Assembly (NCBI RefSeq): GCF_051388915.1 | Contig: NZ_JBPKBH010000007.1 | Location: 442,169 to 506,168, forward strand | DNA: 64,000 nucleotides | Direction of reading: 5' to 3' | Source: Yinghuangia sp051388915 | GTDB taxonomy: Bacteria > Actinomycetota > Actinomycetes > Streptomycetales > Streptomycetaceae | Shown: positions 1-8,594 of the stretch, piece by piece | Layout of the letters: each line of letters starts with the position of its first letter | Position numbering within the stretch: position 1 is the first letter of the stretch | Program-made: the position numbers and the translations under genes | Notes under the pieces: model-generated | Database searches by the model: none | What the model saw: only the letters and a program-made list of their open reading frames with translations | Told to the model about the DNA's origin: nothing

Positions 1-495
1 GACCGCGGCGGGGAGCACCAGGCACAGCAGCAGCGTGCGTACCACGACCGCGAGCGGCGTCAGGTGGTCCCGGGTCACCGACACCACGCGCAGGCCCATG
101 AAGCGCTTGCCGACCGTGTAGCCGAGGGTGCTGACCAGCAGCAGGTTCTCGGCCGCGAAGACGGCGAGGGTGCCCATGTTGGTGCCGGTGGCGTTGAGGT
201 CGCCGCGGCCTATGAACGCGAACGCGATGACGTAGCAGAGCATCCAGTCGATGACGAGCGCGAGGAGGCGCCTGCCGGTGGGTGCGAGCGAGTTCGAGCC
301 CTCCTCAGGCAGGCCGAGGCGTTTGCCCTGGTAGCCGAACTCCTCCTCTTCAGAGGCGGGGGCAGGGGCCGTATGCCGCTCCGCCTGCCGCGGGGGCCGC
401 CCGGCGGCAGCCGGACCGCCGCCGGATCCGCCCGCACCGCCCTGCCGATTGCCGGTTCCGTTGCCGGTCCGCTTACCGGCCTGTTTCCTGGTCAC
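1..495 (-). CDS. RDD family membrane protein (partial, C-terminus outside window)
   Basis: The reading frame starts at GTG 493-495 and runs off the left edge, giving 165 codons. Residues 1-75 are a Gly/Pro/Ala/Arg-rich cytoplasmic tail. They are followed by an RDD-type core: an Arg-Arg-Leu-Leu-Ala-Leu-Val-Ile-Asp-Trp segment that enters a hydrophobic helix, then a second helix and the family-like Thr-Val-Gly-Lys-Arg-Phe-Met-Gly-Leu-Arg-Val-Val stretch. RDD proteins are small polytopic membrane proteins, some linked to ion transport; no substrate can be assigned here. The gene is divergent from glnA, an arrangement I recall in Streptomyces. The start is chosen because no earlier in-frame start is plausible. 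Confidence 0.8.
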   Translation of the reverse strand, partial: MTRKQAGKRTGNGTGNRQGGAGGSGGGPAAAGRPPRQAERHTAPAPASEEEEFGYQGKRLGLPEEGSNSLAPTGRRLLALVIDWMLCYVIAFAFIGRGDLNATGTNMGTLAVFAAENLLLVSTLGYTVGKRFMGLRVVSVTRDHLTPLAVVVRTLLLCLVLPAAV

Positions 496-603
496 GACAC
501 CACGGTAGATGAGTGACGTGGACAACACTCCCACCGGGGCAAACGCGAAGGATGCGGCAAGATCGGCGGGGTCGCAACAAGACTGGCCCGATTGGGCGAC
601 CAC

Positions 604-641
604 GTAACTTGTGTGAAACATTCGGGACACCAGCGGGAAAC
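604..641 (+). promoter_or_regulatory. GlnR operator (two a/b site pairs) of glnA
   Basis: Four pentamers are spaced by exactly six bases: GTAAC (604-608), GAAAC (615-619), GACAC (626-630) and GAAAC (637-641). This matches the Streptomyces GlnR box (gTnAc-n6-GaAAc repeated). A -10-like TACCTT lies at 652-657, so the box overlaps the -35 region, as expected for an activator site. GlnR activates glnA under nitrogen limitation. Assignment rests on the motif and on glnA lying directly downstream. Confidence 0.88.
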
Positions 642-741
642 CGCTCCGCCATACCTTCGGGACCAGTGGCCAGCGGGGAGAAGGGCCGCCCCCGAGAACG
701 AGCAGCTAACCCGAGCCCGGAGCCGGGTCGAGGAGGCATGG

Positions 742-2157
742 ATGTTCAACAACGCCGACGAGGTGTCGCGGTACATCACCGACAACGACGTCAAGTTCGT
801 CGATGTCCGGTTCTGCGACCTGCCTGGCGTCATGCAGCACTTCACGATCCCGGCCGAGATCTTCGAGCCGAACGAGTCCCTGGCGTTCGACGGCTCCTCG
901 ATCCGCGGATTCCAGGCGATCCACGAGTCCGACATGGCCCTCCGCCCGGACCTCTCGACCGCCCGTGTCGACCCGTTCCGCAAGGACAAGACGCTCAACA
1001 TCAACTTCTTCATCCACGACCCGCTCACGGATGAGGAGTACAGCCGGGACCCGCGCAACATCGCCAAGAAGGCGGAGCGCTACCTGGCCGGCACCGGGAT
1101 CGCGGACACCGCGTTCTTCGGCCCCGAGGCCGAGTTCTACGTCTTCGACGACGTGCGCTTCGAGACGAACGCGCACGAGTCGTACTACCACATCGACTCG
1201 GTCGCGGGCGCCTGGAACACCGGCCGCGTCGAAGAGGGCGGCAACCGCGGCTACAAGGTCCGCTACAAGGGCGGCTACTTCCCGGCCCCGCCGGTCGACC
1301 ACTTCGCCGACCTGCGCGCCGAGATCTCCCTCGAACTGGCCGCCGCCGGCCTCCAGGTCGAGCGCCAGCACCACGAGGTGGGCACCGCCGGCCAGGCCGA
1401 GATCAACTACAAGTTCAACACCCTGCTGGGTGCGGCCGACGACCTGATGCTCTTCAAGTACATCGTGAAGAACGTCGCGTGGCGCAACGGCAAGACCGCG
1501 ACCTTCATGCCGAAGCCCATCTTCGGCGACAACGGCTCGGGCATGCACTGCCACCAATCGCTGTGGAAGGACGGCGCGCCGCTGTTCTACGACGAGGTCG
1601 GGTACGCGGGCCTGTCCGACACCGCCCGCTACTACATCGGCGGCCTGCTGAAGCACGCCCCGTCGCTGCTGGCCTTCACGAACCCGACGGTGAACTCGTA
1701 CCACCGCCTGGTGCCGGGCTTCGAGGCGCCGGTCAACCTGGTGTACTCGCAGCGCAACCGCTCGGCGTGCATCCGCATCCCGATCACCGGCTCGAACCCG
1801 AAGGCCAAGCGCATCGAGTTCCGCGTGCCGGACCCGTCGTCGAACCCGTACCTGGCGTTCTCCGCGATGCTGATGGCCGGCCTCGACGGGGTCAAGAACA
1901 AGATCGAGCCGCTGGAGCCGGTCGACAAGGACCTGTACGAGCTGGCGCCCGAGGAGCACTCGGCCGTCCCGCAGGTGCCGGGCTCGCTGCCCGAGGTCCT
2001 GAACGCGCTTGAGGCCGACCACGAGTACCTGCTGGAAGGCGGCGTGTTCACCCAGGACCTCATCGAGACCTGGGTCGACTACAAGCGCACCAACGAGGTC
2101 GACCCGATCCGCCTGCGCCCGCACCCGCACGAGTTCGAGATGTACTTCGACATCTGA
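742..2157 (+). CDS. glnA: Glutamine synthetase type I, GlnA
   Basis: A 471-residue cytosolic glutamine synthetase that makes glutamine from glutamate, ammonia and ATP; the active enzyme is a dodecamer. Landmarks: FDGSSIRGF near residue 52 (Asp-50 loop), GPEAEFYVFD (metal-binding glutamates), NGSGMHCHQSLW (active-site histidine) and the regulatory loop DKDLYELAPEE with Tyr399, equivalent to the adenylylated Tyr397 of enteric GS. The loop makes it a likely target of GlnE encoded at 9.7-12.9 kb. ATG 742 is chosen over upstream frame extension because AGGAGG (731-736) sits five bases before it and the GS N-terminus begins MFNNADEV. It is controlled by the GlnR box upstream and followed by a strong terminator. 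Confidence 0.97.
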   Translation: MFNNADEVSRYITDNDVKFVDVRFCDLPGVMQHFTIPAEIFEPNESLAFDGSSIRGFQAIHESDMALRPDLSTARVDPFRKDKTLNINFFIHDPLTDEEYSRDPRNIAKKAERYLAGTGIADTAFFGPEAEFYVFDDVRFETNAHESYYHIDSVAGAWNTGRVEEGGNRGYKVRYKGGYFPAPPVDHFADLRAEISLELAAAGLQVERQHHEVGTAGQAEINYKFNTLLGAADDLMLFKYIVKNVAWRNGKTATFMPKPIFGDNGSGMHCHQSLWKDGAPLFYDEVGYAGLSDTARYYIGGLLKHAPSLLAFTNPTVNSYHRLVPGFEAPVNLVYSQRNRSACIRIPITGSNPKAKRIEFRVPDPSSNPYLAFSAMLMAGLDGVKNKIEPLEPVDKDLYELAPEEHSAVPQVPGSLPEVLNALEADHEYLLEGGVFTQDLIETWVDYKRTNEVDPIRLRPHPHEFEMYFDI

Positions 2158-2227
2158 GACGTCGGAGACGTCCGAACCCCGTGCCGCGGTCCTCTCCGGC
2201 TTGCCGGGTGAGGCACCGCCCACGACT

Positions 2228-2265
2228 CGAAGGCCCCGCCATGATTCGCTCTGGCGGGGCCTTCG
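2228..2265 (+). terminator. Intrinsic terminator of glnA
   Basis: A 13-bp perfect stem, CGAAGGCCCCGCC (2228-2240) with its complement at 2253-2265, and a 12-base loop, followed by ATGTTTT. It lies 70 bases after the glnA stop codon. Confidence 0.88.
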
Positions 2266-2514
2266 ATGTTTTCCGGACGCCGGCCGATTGCCCGGGTTCG
2301 GTGAACTCCCTTCGGATGGCCGGAAATCGACGGTGCGGCGGGTTGCCGGCGGAGAAACGCGACAGGTGGGCACCCCCGGACGGGCCGTTCGACTATCCGA
2401 ATCACGCAGCCCGATATCCCTATACGGTTTCTTGGGTGACGATGGCTCCGGGAGTGCACGTGGGGTGAACCCGCGTCACTCCCTTCCTTGTTTCCGACAG
2501 GCGAAGGAGCCGCC
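2266..2514. other. Intergenic region upstream of the NmrA-like gene
   Basis: No convincing gene. The stretch has a locally A/T-richer patch at about 2395-2440 (CCGATATCCCTATACGG) that could hold the promoter for the following gene. No operator could be defined with confidence. Confidence 0.4.
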
Positions 2515-3351
2515 GTGCTACTAGTGACCGGAGCGACGGGCAACGTCGGATCGGCTTTGGTCGACACACTCACCGCGGCTGGGCACCGCATCAGGACTCT
2601 GACCCGCAATCCCCTGGCCGCCGACCCGAGCGGCGAAGTCCGCCACTTCATCGGCGATCTGAACAAACCGAACTCCCTGGACGGCGCCTTCACCGGTGTC
2701 AAAGCCGTCTTCACCCTCGCCGGATACGACGACATGCCGGCCCTCGCCGCGACGATGCGCGACCAGGGCGTGGAACACGTCGTGCTCATGACCGGCGGAT
2801 CCGCCGGGATCCGGCGCATGGACAACGCGATTTCCCGGTACATGACGTTGAGCGAGCGTGCGATTCGCGAGTCCGGGATGACCTGGACGTTCCTGCGGCC
2901 GCGCGCGTTCATGTCCAATTCCCTGAGGTGGGCACCCCAGTTGCGGGCAGGCAACGTGGTACGTGTCCCGTTCTCGTGGCGGCGGACGGCGTTCATCGAC
3001 CCCCGCGACATCGCCGCGGTCGCCGCGGAGGCCCTCGTCTCCACGGAACACCGGGGGAAAATCCTGGAGTTGACCGGCCCCGACGCGCTGCTGCCCGAGG
3101 AACAGGTGGAAATTCTCGGCGCGGCCCTGGGGCGCGAGCTCCGCTTCGAGGCGGTGCCGAACGACGAGGCCCGGGCCGAAATGGAGTCGCGGATGCCCAA
3201 GGAACGGGTGGACGCGTACTTCGGCTTCTACGTCGACAACCTGATCGACGAATCCGTGGTGTTCCCGACCGTCGCGGAAGCCACCGGAAGGGCGCCGCGC
3301 GATTACGCGTCCTGGGCGACGGTGAACGCCCACCGCCTCGCCGCCGCCTAG
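2515..3351 (+). CDS. NmrA-like NAD(P)-binding SDR-fold protein
   Basis: A 278-residue atypical short-chain dehydrogenase of the NmrA/HSCARG type. The N-terminus carries a Rossmann glycine motif VTGATGNVGSALVD, followed by the TRNP phosphate-selecting segment (about residue 35). Such proteins bind NAD(P) and act as reductases (for example, on quinones or azo dyes) or as redox-sensing regulators. A classical YxxxK pair is not clear, which fits the atypical subgroup. GTG 2515 is preferred because GAAGGAG lies six bases upstream; the longer ATG-type extension has no RBS. It is monocistronic and convergent with the DUF5954 gene. Substrate unknown. Confidence 0.85.
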   Translation: MLLVTGATGNVGSALVDTLTAAGHRIRTLTRNPLAADPSGEVRHFIGDLNKPNSLDGAFTGVKAVFTLAGYDDMPALAATMRDQGVEHVVLMTGGSAGIRRMDNAISRYMTLSERAIRESGMTWTFLRPRAFMSNSLRWAPQLRAGNVVRVPFSWRRTAFIDPRDIAAVAAEALVSTEHRGKILELTGPDALLPEEQVEILGAALGRELRFEAVPNDEARAEMESRMPKERVDAYFGFYVDNLIDESVVFPTVAEATGRAPRDYASWATVNAHRLAAA

Positions 3352-3361
3352 GCCGCGGAAC

Positions 3362-3385
3362 GCGCCCGCCCGTGGCGGGCGGCGC
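3362..3385. terminator. GC-rich hairpin between convergent genes
   Basis: GCGC-(C)-CGCCCG pairs with CGGGCGGCGC around a 3-base loop, with a single bulged C. There is no U tract. It sits just after the NmrA-like stop and could end transcription from either side. Confidence 0.55.
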
Positions 3386-3485
3386 CCGAAGCCGGTAGGC
3401 GGGCGGGCGCGGCGTGTTTCCGGACAACGTCACCGCGCGCCGACAGGTTGCAGGTCGGCCGAAACACGCGGCGCGGCGCCGCCGG

Positions 3486-4499
3486 TCACTCCTCGTGCGT
3501 GATGGTGCCGAACTCGTCCATGAGCGGGTGAATTTGGCTGGGTCCGTAGTTGTCCACGTCGGACGGACGCACGGACTCGGGGCCGTCGGCACCGATGCGG
3601 ACCATGCGGCCGACGCGGGCGACGGAGTACAGGCGGTCGTCCACGGTCAGGCTGTTGGCCCGCACTTGCGCCTGGTACTCGTGCGCGATGGCGGCGTACC
3701 GGGCGGCCTCGTCCTCGGGCAGCTCGTGCATCAGCGGCCAGAAGCGGGTCAGCCAGGTCGTGAGTGAACGCCGCGCGGCGTGCGGCGTGCTCATGAGGCC
3801 GGTGAGCGGGGTCCAGGAATCGCCGGTGTGTTCGACGATGCAGTACGCCGGCGGGAGCAGAACCACGCCGGGGTGGGTCGCCATCGCGTTCTCGGAGTCG
3901 TGGCGTACTTCGGGCGGATAGCGCTCACCCCGGTAGTGGAGGTGGTGCAGGGCCAGGCGCTCGGTCGTCGCGACCAGGCCGGCCGCGGCGGCGTGGTCGA
4001 TGACGAAGCCGACGTCCAGCGGGGCGTCGTCGTAGCCGTCCCAGTCGAGTACGGGCGGCTCCGGGTCGGTGGCACGCGGGGGTTCGGGCACGCGGTCACG
4101 GCTGAACACGAACTCGTCGGCGCGGACCACGCGGTAGCGGACGTCCAGGACGGTGAGCTCGTCGACGGGCTCGGTCTCCAGGACGGCGACTGCGTCGAGG
4201 AGTTCGCGGCGGACGCGCGGATCGTCGGTGCCGTCCTTGGCCTTGAACCACAGATGCGAGTTGAGGGCGTCGCGCGACTGCTGCGCGAATCCGTCGGTTA
4301 TGGAGGTGAGCACCCGCCAATCGCCTCGGCCCGGCGGCGACTGCGTGGCAATGCCGAACACCGGGCCGCGGACGTTGAGCGTCGTGTAGCGCGTGCGGGC
4401 GATCGAGGCATCCGCCTCCACCGCCGCGGCCACCGGGTGGTCGTCGACCTGGACCCGCATGACAAGAGGAGCGGGATCATCCGATTTGTCGCTGCTCAT
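3486..4499 (-). CDS. DUF5954 family protein
   Basis: A 337-residue soluble protein resembling the actinobacterial DUF5954 family. It has the N-terminal VRGPVFG block (about residue 44), the central ETEPVDELTVLDVRYRVVRADEF block, and a C-terminal echo of it, RLYSVARVGRMVRIGADGPESVRPSD. The repeat of the Tyr/Arg-Val-Val-Arg motif in both halves suggests an internal duplication. No catalytic motif, signal peptide or membrane segment is visible, and the function of the family is unknown. The ATG start is at 4499, followed by MSSDKSDD. It is transcribed alone and leftward. Confidence 0.72.
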   Translation of the reverse strand: MSSDKSDDPAPLVMRVQVDDHPVAAAVEADASIARTRYTTLNVRGPVFGIATQSPPGRGDWRVLTSITDGFAQQSRDALNSHLWFKAKDGTDDPRVRRELLDAVAVLETEPVDELTVLDVRYRVVRADEFVFSRDRVPEPPRATDPEPPVLDWDGYDDAPLDVGFVIDHAAAAGLVATTERLALHHLHYRGERYPPEVRHDSENAMATHPGVVLLPPAYCIVEHTGDSWTPLTGLMSTPHAARRSLTTWLTRFWPLMHELPEDEAARYAAIAHEYQAQVRANSLTVDDRLYSVARVGRMVRIGADGPESVRPSDVDNYGPSQIHPLMDEFGTITHEE

Positions 4500-4816
4500 G
4501 GTCCATTGATCTCACAGCGGACACTCCCCTGTCAGGCGATTCGCCACCTCCGGCTGGTTCGCACCCCGAGGAGCCGAGCGCGCGCTCCGCGCGGAGGGCG
4601 GGGAGGGGTTGAGGCGAGGGGAATTGAGAGGAGAGGAGGCGGGGCGAGCCTCCTTTTTTGGGGGGGTTGGGGCGGGAGGGTTGAAGCGATGGGAGTCGGA
4701 TGGAGGAGGGCAGGCGAGCGAAGTCGGAGGGAACGTCGGAGGCGGGGAGGGGTCGCGAGGAGACGGAGGTTGGAGGCGCGGGGAGTTGGGGCAAGGCACG
4801 GTCGGCGGCGAGAAGG
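4500..4816. other. Purine-rich, G-skewed non-coding tract
   Basis: No gene. From about 4590 to 4800 the + strand is overwhelmingly G and A. It contains runs such as seven Gs at 4660-4666 followed by GGGG, GGG and GGG (4660-4680), a canonical G-quadruplex pattern. A hairpin with a T6 tail sits immediately before the G-runs. Both neighbouring genes are read leftward, so the tract is the 3' region of the pirin operon and the 5' region of the DUF5954 gene. Confidence 0.6.
4635..4659 (+). terminator. Terminator-like hairpin with T6 tail, pointing rightward
   Basis: GGAGGC (4635-4640), a 7-base loop, GCCTCC (4648-4653) and TTTTTT (4654-4659). It has textbook form but faces against the flanking genes, both on the - strand, so it would stop only rightward (antisense) transcription. 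Confidence 0.5.
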
Positions 4817-5782
4817 TCAGTGTTGGCGGCCCCGTGGCTTCAGTGGAGTGGGGGGTAGTTCAGGGGCGTCGAGCCGCGGGGAGTGGTAGCCGTGGACCAC
4901 GCCGAAGCGTTCCTCGGCCTGCCATTGGGCGCGGGCTTCGGCGATCTCCTCCGAGGTGCGGCCGACGAAGTTCCACCACATGACGATCTTCTCCGCGAAC
5001 GGCTCGCCGCCCACGAGGATCAGGTTGGACGCCGCCTCGGTGCGGATCCGCACGTCGCGGCGGCCGCAGCCGAGGTAGAGCAGGGAGCCGATCGGCACCG
5101 GCACGCCGTCGACCACCGCTCCCGGCTCGGTGGCGATGACCGCGTACTCGAAGTCCCGTTCCAGCGGCAGCCGTACGTCGGTGTCGTCGGCCAGCGTGAG
5201 ATCCGCCCCGGCGATCGGGGAGTACGCCCGCCCCGGCGACCGCGCGCCGTCGATCTCGCCCATGATCACCGTGCCGGAGATCCCCGGGGCCTCGAACCGC
5301 GGCAGCTCGGTGTGCAGTTCGAAGTGCGGGTCGCCGTTGCGCGCGTCGTCCGGCAGTGCGGTCCAGAGCTGCACGCCGTGCAGGAACGGCTCGTGCGGCA
5401 CCGGCGATTCCTCGGAGTGCGAGATGCCGCGCCCCGAAGTCATGAGCCCCAGGTGACCCGGCAGGATCGTCGCCGTGTGTCCCTCGCTGTCCCGGTGCAG
5501 CATCTCGCCGCGCCGCAGCCAACTCACCGTCTGTAGGCCCATGTGCGGGTGCGGGGCGACCTGCGCGCCGGGCGTGTCCGCGATGTCGTCGGGGCCGTAG
5601 TGGTCCAGGAAGCACCACGGACCGACCATGCGGCGGCCGAGCGTCGGCAGCATGCGCCGCACCGGACGGTCGTCGCCGATGCTGACCTCCCGACCGCGGA
5701 TGAGGTCCAGGGCCGGTTCGGCCGAGACGTCCTCGCGGCCGCCGCACTCCTTGAGGGTGGGCTTCGTTTCCAGATCACTCAT
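4817..5782 (-). CDS. Pirin family protein
   Basis: A 321-residue cupin-fold protein. The N-terminal pirin domain has metal ligands in the expected spacing: His78-Pro-His80 in APHPHMG, then His122 and Glu124 in GISHSEE. These match the four iron ligands of human pirin. The C-terminal pirin domain covers about residues 190-300. Bacterial pirins include quercetin dioxygenases and redox-linked regulators; the substrate cannot be told. The ATG at 5782 overlaps the stop of the upstream XRE regulator gene by four bases (ATGA), so the pair is probably translationally coupled and the regulator may control the pirin. Confidence 0.9.
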   Translation of the reverse strand: MSDLETKPTLKECGGREDVSAEPALDLIRGREVSIGDDRPVRRMLPTLGRRMVGPWCFLDHYGPDDIADTPGAQVAPHPHMGLQTVSWLRRGEMLHRDSEGHTATILPGHLGLMTSGRGISHSEESPVPHEPFLHGVQLWTALPDDARNGDPHFELHTELPRFEAPGISGTVIMGEIDGARSPGRAYSPIAGADLTLADDTDVRLPLERDFEYAVIATEPGAVVDGVPVPIGSLLYLGCGRRDVRIRTEAASNLILVGGEPFAEKIVMWWNFVGRTSEEIAEARAQWQAEERFGVVHGYHSPRLDAPELPPTPLKPRGRQH

Positions 5783-6681
5783 GGGGTCACCGTAACCGGG
5801 GTCGCCGCGGAGTCGGCGGACGCCGCCGGGGAGAGCCCGGGCAGGCCGCCGACGGCCGCGCGGAGGAGGTCGAGCTGCGCGGCGTAGGCCGCGCCGTCCG
5901 GCGGGGTGAAGATCAGCAGTTGCTGGTCCTCGCTGGGCGTCAGCAGCCGTTCGCAGACCAGGTCGAGGGTGCCGACCACCGGGTGCACGACGCGCATGCG
6001 GCTGCTGCGGCGCACGCCGACCTCGTGCAGGTCCCACAGGCGTGCGAACTCCTCGCTGGCGTCCCGGAGTCGGCGCACCAGGCGGACGCTCGCCGCGTCG
6101 TGCCCGCGCCGCGCCACGGCCGCCCGCAGGTCGGCGGCGTGCCGGCGTCCGTGCTCCTCCCACTCGTCGAATGGGTACGCCGCGCGCACGACGGGATCGG
6201 TGAACCACCGCCACACGATGTTGCGCCCGTGTTCGGAGACGGTGCAGACGCCGCCGAACAGTTCCTGCGCGAGGCCGTTCTGCGCCAGCACGTCGCCCAG
6301 GTCACCGAGGATCTGCGCGGGAGTGTCGGCAAGGCGGTCCAGGAGGTGCCGCAGCGCGGGGCTGACGGTCTCCCCCGCGTGCCGTCCGGCGGGCGGGCGG
6401 TGTCCGGCGAGCAGGTGGAGATGGTCGCGCTCGTCGTCGCCGAGGCCGAGGGCACGCGCGAGCGCGCCGAGTATCTGCGGGGACGGCTGCGGCCCGCGTG
6501 CCTGTTCGAGGCGTACGTAGTAGTCCGCGGACATGCCGGTGAGTGCGGCCACCTCTTGGCGGCGCAGCCCCGGCGTGCGGCGGTGCGGTCCGTCCGGCAG
6601 CCCGACGTCGGCCGGGCGCAGGCGCTCGCGCGAGCGGCGCAGGAAGTCGGCCAGTTCGCGGCGGTCCATCCCGGTGGCCAT
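5779..6681 (-). CDS. XRE/HipB-type regulator with MmyB-like ligand-binding domain
   Basis: A 300-residue transcription factor. Residues 5-85 form a helix-turn-helix (TPGLRRQEVAALTGMSADYYVRLEQARG). The remainder is an MmyB-like ligand-binding domain, including the FTDPVVRAAYPFDEWE stretch. This domain type is known to bind fatty-acid-like or unknown small ligands. The gene is first in a two-gene leftward unit with the pirin gene and divergent from a secreted hydrolase. A cluster of GTTACC repeats in the shared intergenic region is the best operator candidate. ATG 6681 begins MATGMDRREL; a second Met five residues in is possible. Confidence 0.88.
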   Translation of the reverse strand: MATGMDRRELADFLRRSRERLRPADVGLPDGPHRRTPGLRRQEVAALTGMSADYYVRLEQARGPQPSPQILGALARALGLGDDERDHLHLLAGHRPPAGRHAGETVSPALRHLLDRLADTPAQILGDLGDVLAQNGLAQELFGGVCTVSEHGRNIVWRWFTDPVVRAAYPFDEWEEHGRRHAADLRAAVARRGHDAASVRLVRRLRDASEEFARLWDLHEVGVRRSSRMRVVHPVVGTLDLVCERLLTPSEDQQLLIFTPPDGAAYAAQLDLLRAAVGGLPGLSPAASADSAATPVTVTP

Positions 6682-6728
6682 GTGGGTGCCCTCCCCGTGT
6701 CGCGGCGTCCGCTCGGCTTTGCGTTTTC

Positions 6729-6772
6729 GTTACCCAACCCCCGTTACCAACGGTAACTTCGCGGGGTTACCC
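6729..6772. promoter_or_regulatory. GTTACC repeat operator between the XRE regulator and the hydrolase
   Basis: GTTACCC occurs at 6729-6735 and 6766-6772. Between them lies a perfect dyad, GTTACC (6743-6748) - AAC - GGTAAC (6752-6757). The four half-sites are in the divergent intergenic region 48-91 bases from the regulator start, which suggests autoregulation and control of one or both directions. Confidence 0.62.
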
Positions 6773-6837
6773 TCCAGTCAACTTAGTACGGGCTCACCGC
6801 ACCACCCCACGATCCCCCCGTCGCAGAGGGAGCAGGC

Positions 6838-8568
6838 ATGAGCTCAGGAAAGGTTCCGCGCGCACCCGGCACCGCCGCCCGAGCCGCAACGGGCACCACA
6901 CCGATCCGCACCACACCACTCCGCACCACACCGGGCGGCACCACGCCCGGCACCAGGCGCAGCGCCACCCGCCGCCGCGTCCGATCGCGCCTCGCGGTCG
7001 TCCTCGCCGTCCTCGCCGCGCTGCTGGTCCCCGGCGTCGGCGCCGCACCGCAGGCCGCCGCGGCCGGGCCGTCGTTCCGCTTCGTCGACGTCCCGGTGGC
7101 CCCCGGCGTCGTGCTCAAGGCCAACGTGTTCGTGCCCGAGGGCGCCGACGCCGCACACCGCGCACCGGTCGTGGTGCTGCCCGCGAGCTGGTCGATGCCG
7201 CAGATCGAGTACGTCGCCCAGGCCGAACAGCTCGCCGAGAACGGCTACATCGCCCTCTCGTACACCGCACGCGGCTTCTGGCTGTCCGGCGGCGAGATAG
7301 GCGTCGCCGGACCGGACGACGTCGCCGACGTCTCCCGCATGATCGACTGGGCGCTCGCCAACACCCCCGCGGACCCCTCCCGCATCGGCACCGTCGGCGT
7401 CTCGTACGGCGCCGGCCTCGGCCTCCTCGCCGCCGGCCACGACCCGCGCATCAAGACCGTGGCCGCCCTCAGCGGATGGGCCGACCTGGTCGACTCGATC
7501 TACGCGGGCCAGACGCAGCACGTGCAGTCCGCCGCCGGGCTCGCGGTGGCCGGATACGCGACCGGGCGCCCCAGCGACGAATTCAGCCGGTTCCTGGGCG
7601 ACTTCCTGACCACCGCCAACGTGCCCGAGCTGATCGCGTGGGCGAACATCCGCTCCCCCGCGACCTATTTGGACCGCATCAACGCCAACGGCGCGGCGAT
7701 CCTGCTCGCCAACGCGTGGGGCGACAGCATCTTCCCGCCCAACCAGCTCGCCGAGTTCTACGAGAAGCTGACCGTGCCCAAGCGCCTGGAGTTCCGGCCC
7801 GGCGACCACGCGACGCCGGAGATCCCGGGTCTGGCCGGGTTGCCCAACGACACCTGGGCGAACACGCGAGCGTGGCTCGACCACCACCTCAAGGGTGTCG
7901 ACAACGGCATCGACCGGCAGCCGCCGGTGCAGATCAAGCCGCGCATCGAGGGCGGGTACGAGGGCTACGGCAATTGGGCGGACCTGACCGGTTCGCGGCT
8001 GAACCTGCGGCTCGGCGACAACGGCTGGTCGCGCACGGGTCCGCTCGCCCCGAACGCGGGCACCGGCTGGAGCACGCGCATCGGCACAAATATCGATTCA
8101 GGCGCCGACGGAGGCGTGATCTTCCTGACCAACCTGGTCGAGGAGTACCTGCGCATCCCGCCGATGGTGTCCGTGCCGCTGCTGCCGCGTGCGGTGTCGG
8201 CGGTGTGGCAGTCCGACCGGCTGGCCGCCGAAGGCCAGGTCCGCGGCACGACAACGTTGCACGTGACGGTGAATCCGAGCGCGTCCAACGGCACGTTTGT
8301 GGCTTATCTGTACGACGTCGACTCGCTCGGCGTCGGCAGACTCGTCACCCACGCGCCGTACACCTTCTTCGGCGTGCAGCCCGGGCGGCCCTTCGCAACC
8401 GAAGTGGAGATGCTCGCGACGGCATACGACGTCCCGGCCGGCCACCGGCTCGCACTGGTGATCGACACCGTCGACCCGCTCTACATCGAGCAGAACCCGG
8501 CGTTCTCGACCCTCGCGTTCGGCTCCCCGAGCGCGGATCCCTCGTGGATCTCGGTGCCGCTGCGCTGA
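6838..8568 (+). CDS. Secreted CocE/X-Pro dipeptidyl-peptidase-like hydrolase
   Basis: A 576-residue exported alpha/beta hydrolase. Residues 1-65 hold a long Arg/Thr-rich n-region, a hydrophobic core (LAVVLAVLAALLVPGVG) and an Ala-rich signal-cleavage region. The triad is visible: Ser189 in GVSYGAG, Asp296 in WGDSIFPP and His324 in PGDHATPE. The C-terminal third is the jelly-roll domain typical of the CocE/NonD and PepX C-terminal family (from about residue 350). These enzymes cleave acyl esters or Xaa-Pro dipeptides; the substrate here is unknown. The gene is divergent from the XRE/pirin unit and followed by a strong terminator. Confidence 0.87.
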   Translation: MSSGKVPRAPGTAARAATGTTPIRTTPLRTTPGGTTPGTRRSATRRRVRSRLAVVLAVLAALLVPGVGAAPQAAAAGPSFRFVDVPVAPGVVLKANVFVPEGADAAHRAPVVVLPASWSMPQIEYVAQAEQLAENGYIALSYTARGFWLSGGEIGVAGPDDVADVSRMIDWALANTPADPSRIGTVGVSYGAGLGLLAAGHDPRIKTVAALSGWADLVDSIYAGQTQHVQSAAGLAVAGYATGRPSDEFSRFLGDFLTTANVPELIAWANIRSPATYLDRINANGAAILLANAWGDSIFPPNQLAEFYEKLTVPKRLEFRPGDHATPEIPGLAGLPNDTWANTRAWLDHHLKGVDNGIDRQPPVQIKPRIEGGYEGYGNWADLTGSRLNLRLGDNGWSRTGPLAPNAGTGWSTRIGTNIDSGADGGVIFLTNLVEEYLRIPPMVSVPLLPRAVSAVWQSDRLAAEGQVRGTTTLHVTVNPSASNGTFVAYLYDVDSLGVGRLVTHAPYTFFGVQPGRPFATEVEMLATAYDVPAGHRLALVIDTVDPLYIEQNPAFSTLAFGSPSADPSWISVPLR

Positions 8569-8594
8569 CCTGCGCGGTACCCGCCCCGGGACAG

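Noticed and set aside
592..741. Upstream ATG extending glnA by 50 codons
   Set aside because: The extension covers the GlnR box and promoter and has no homology to GS; AGGAGG at 731-736 places the start at 742.
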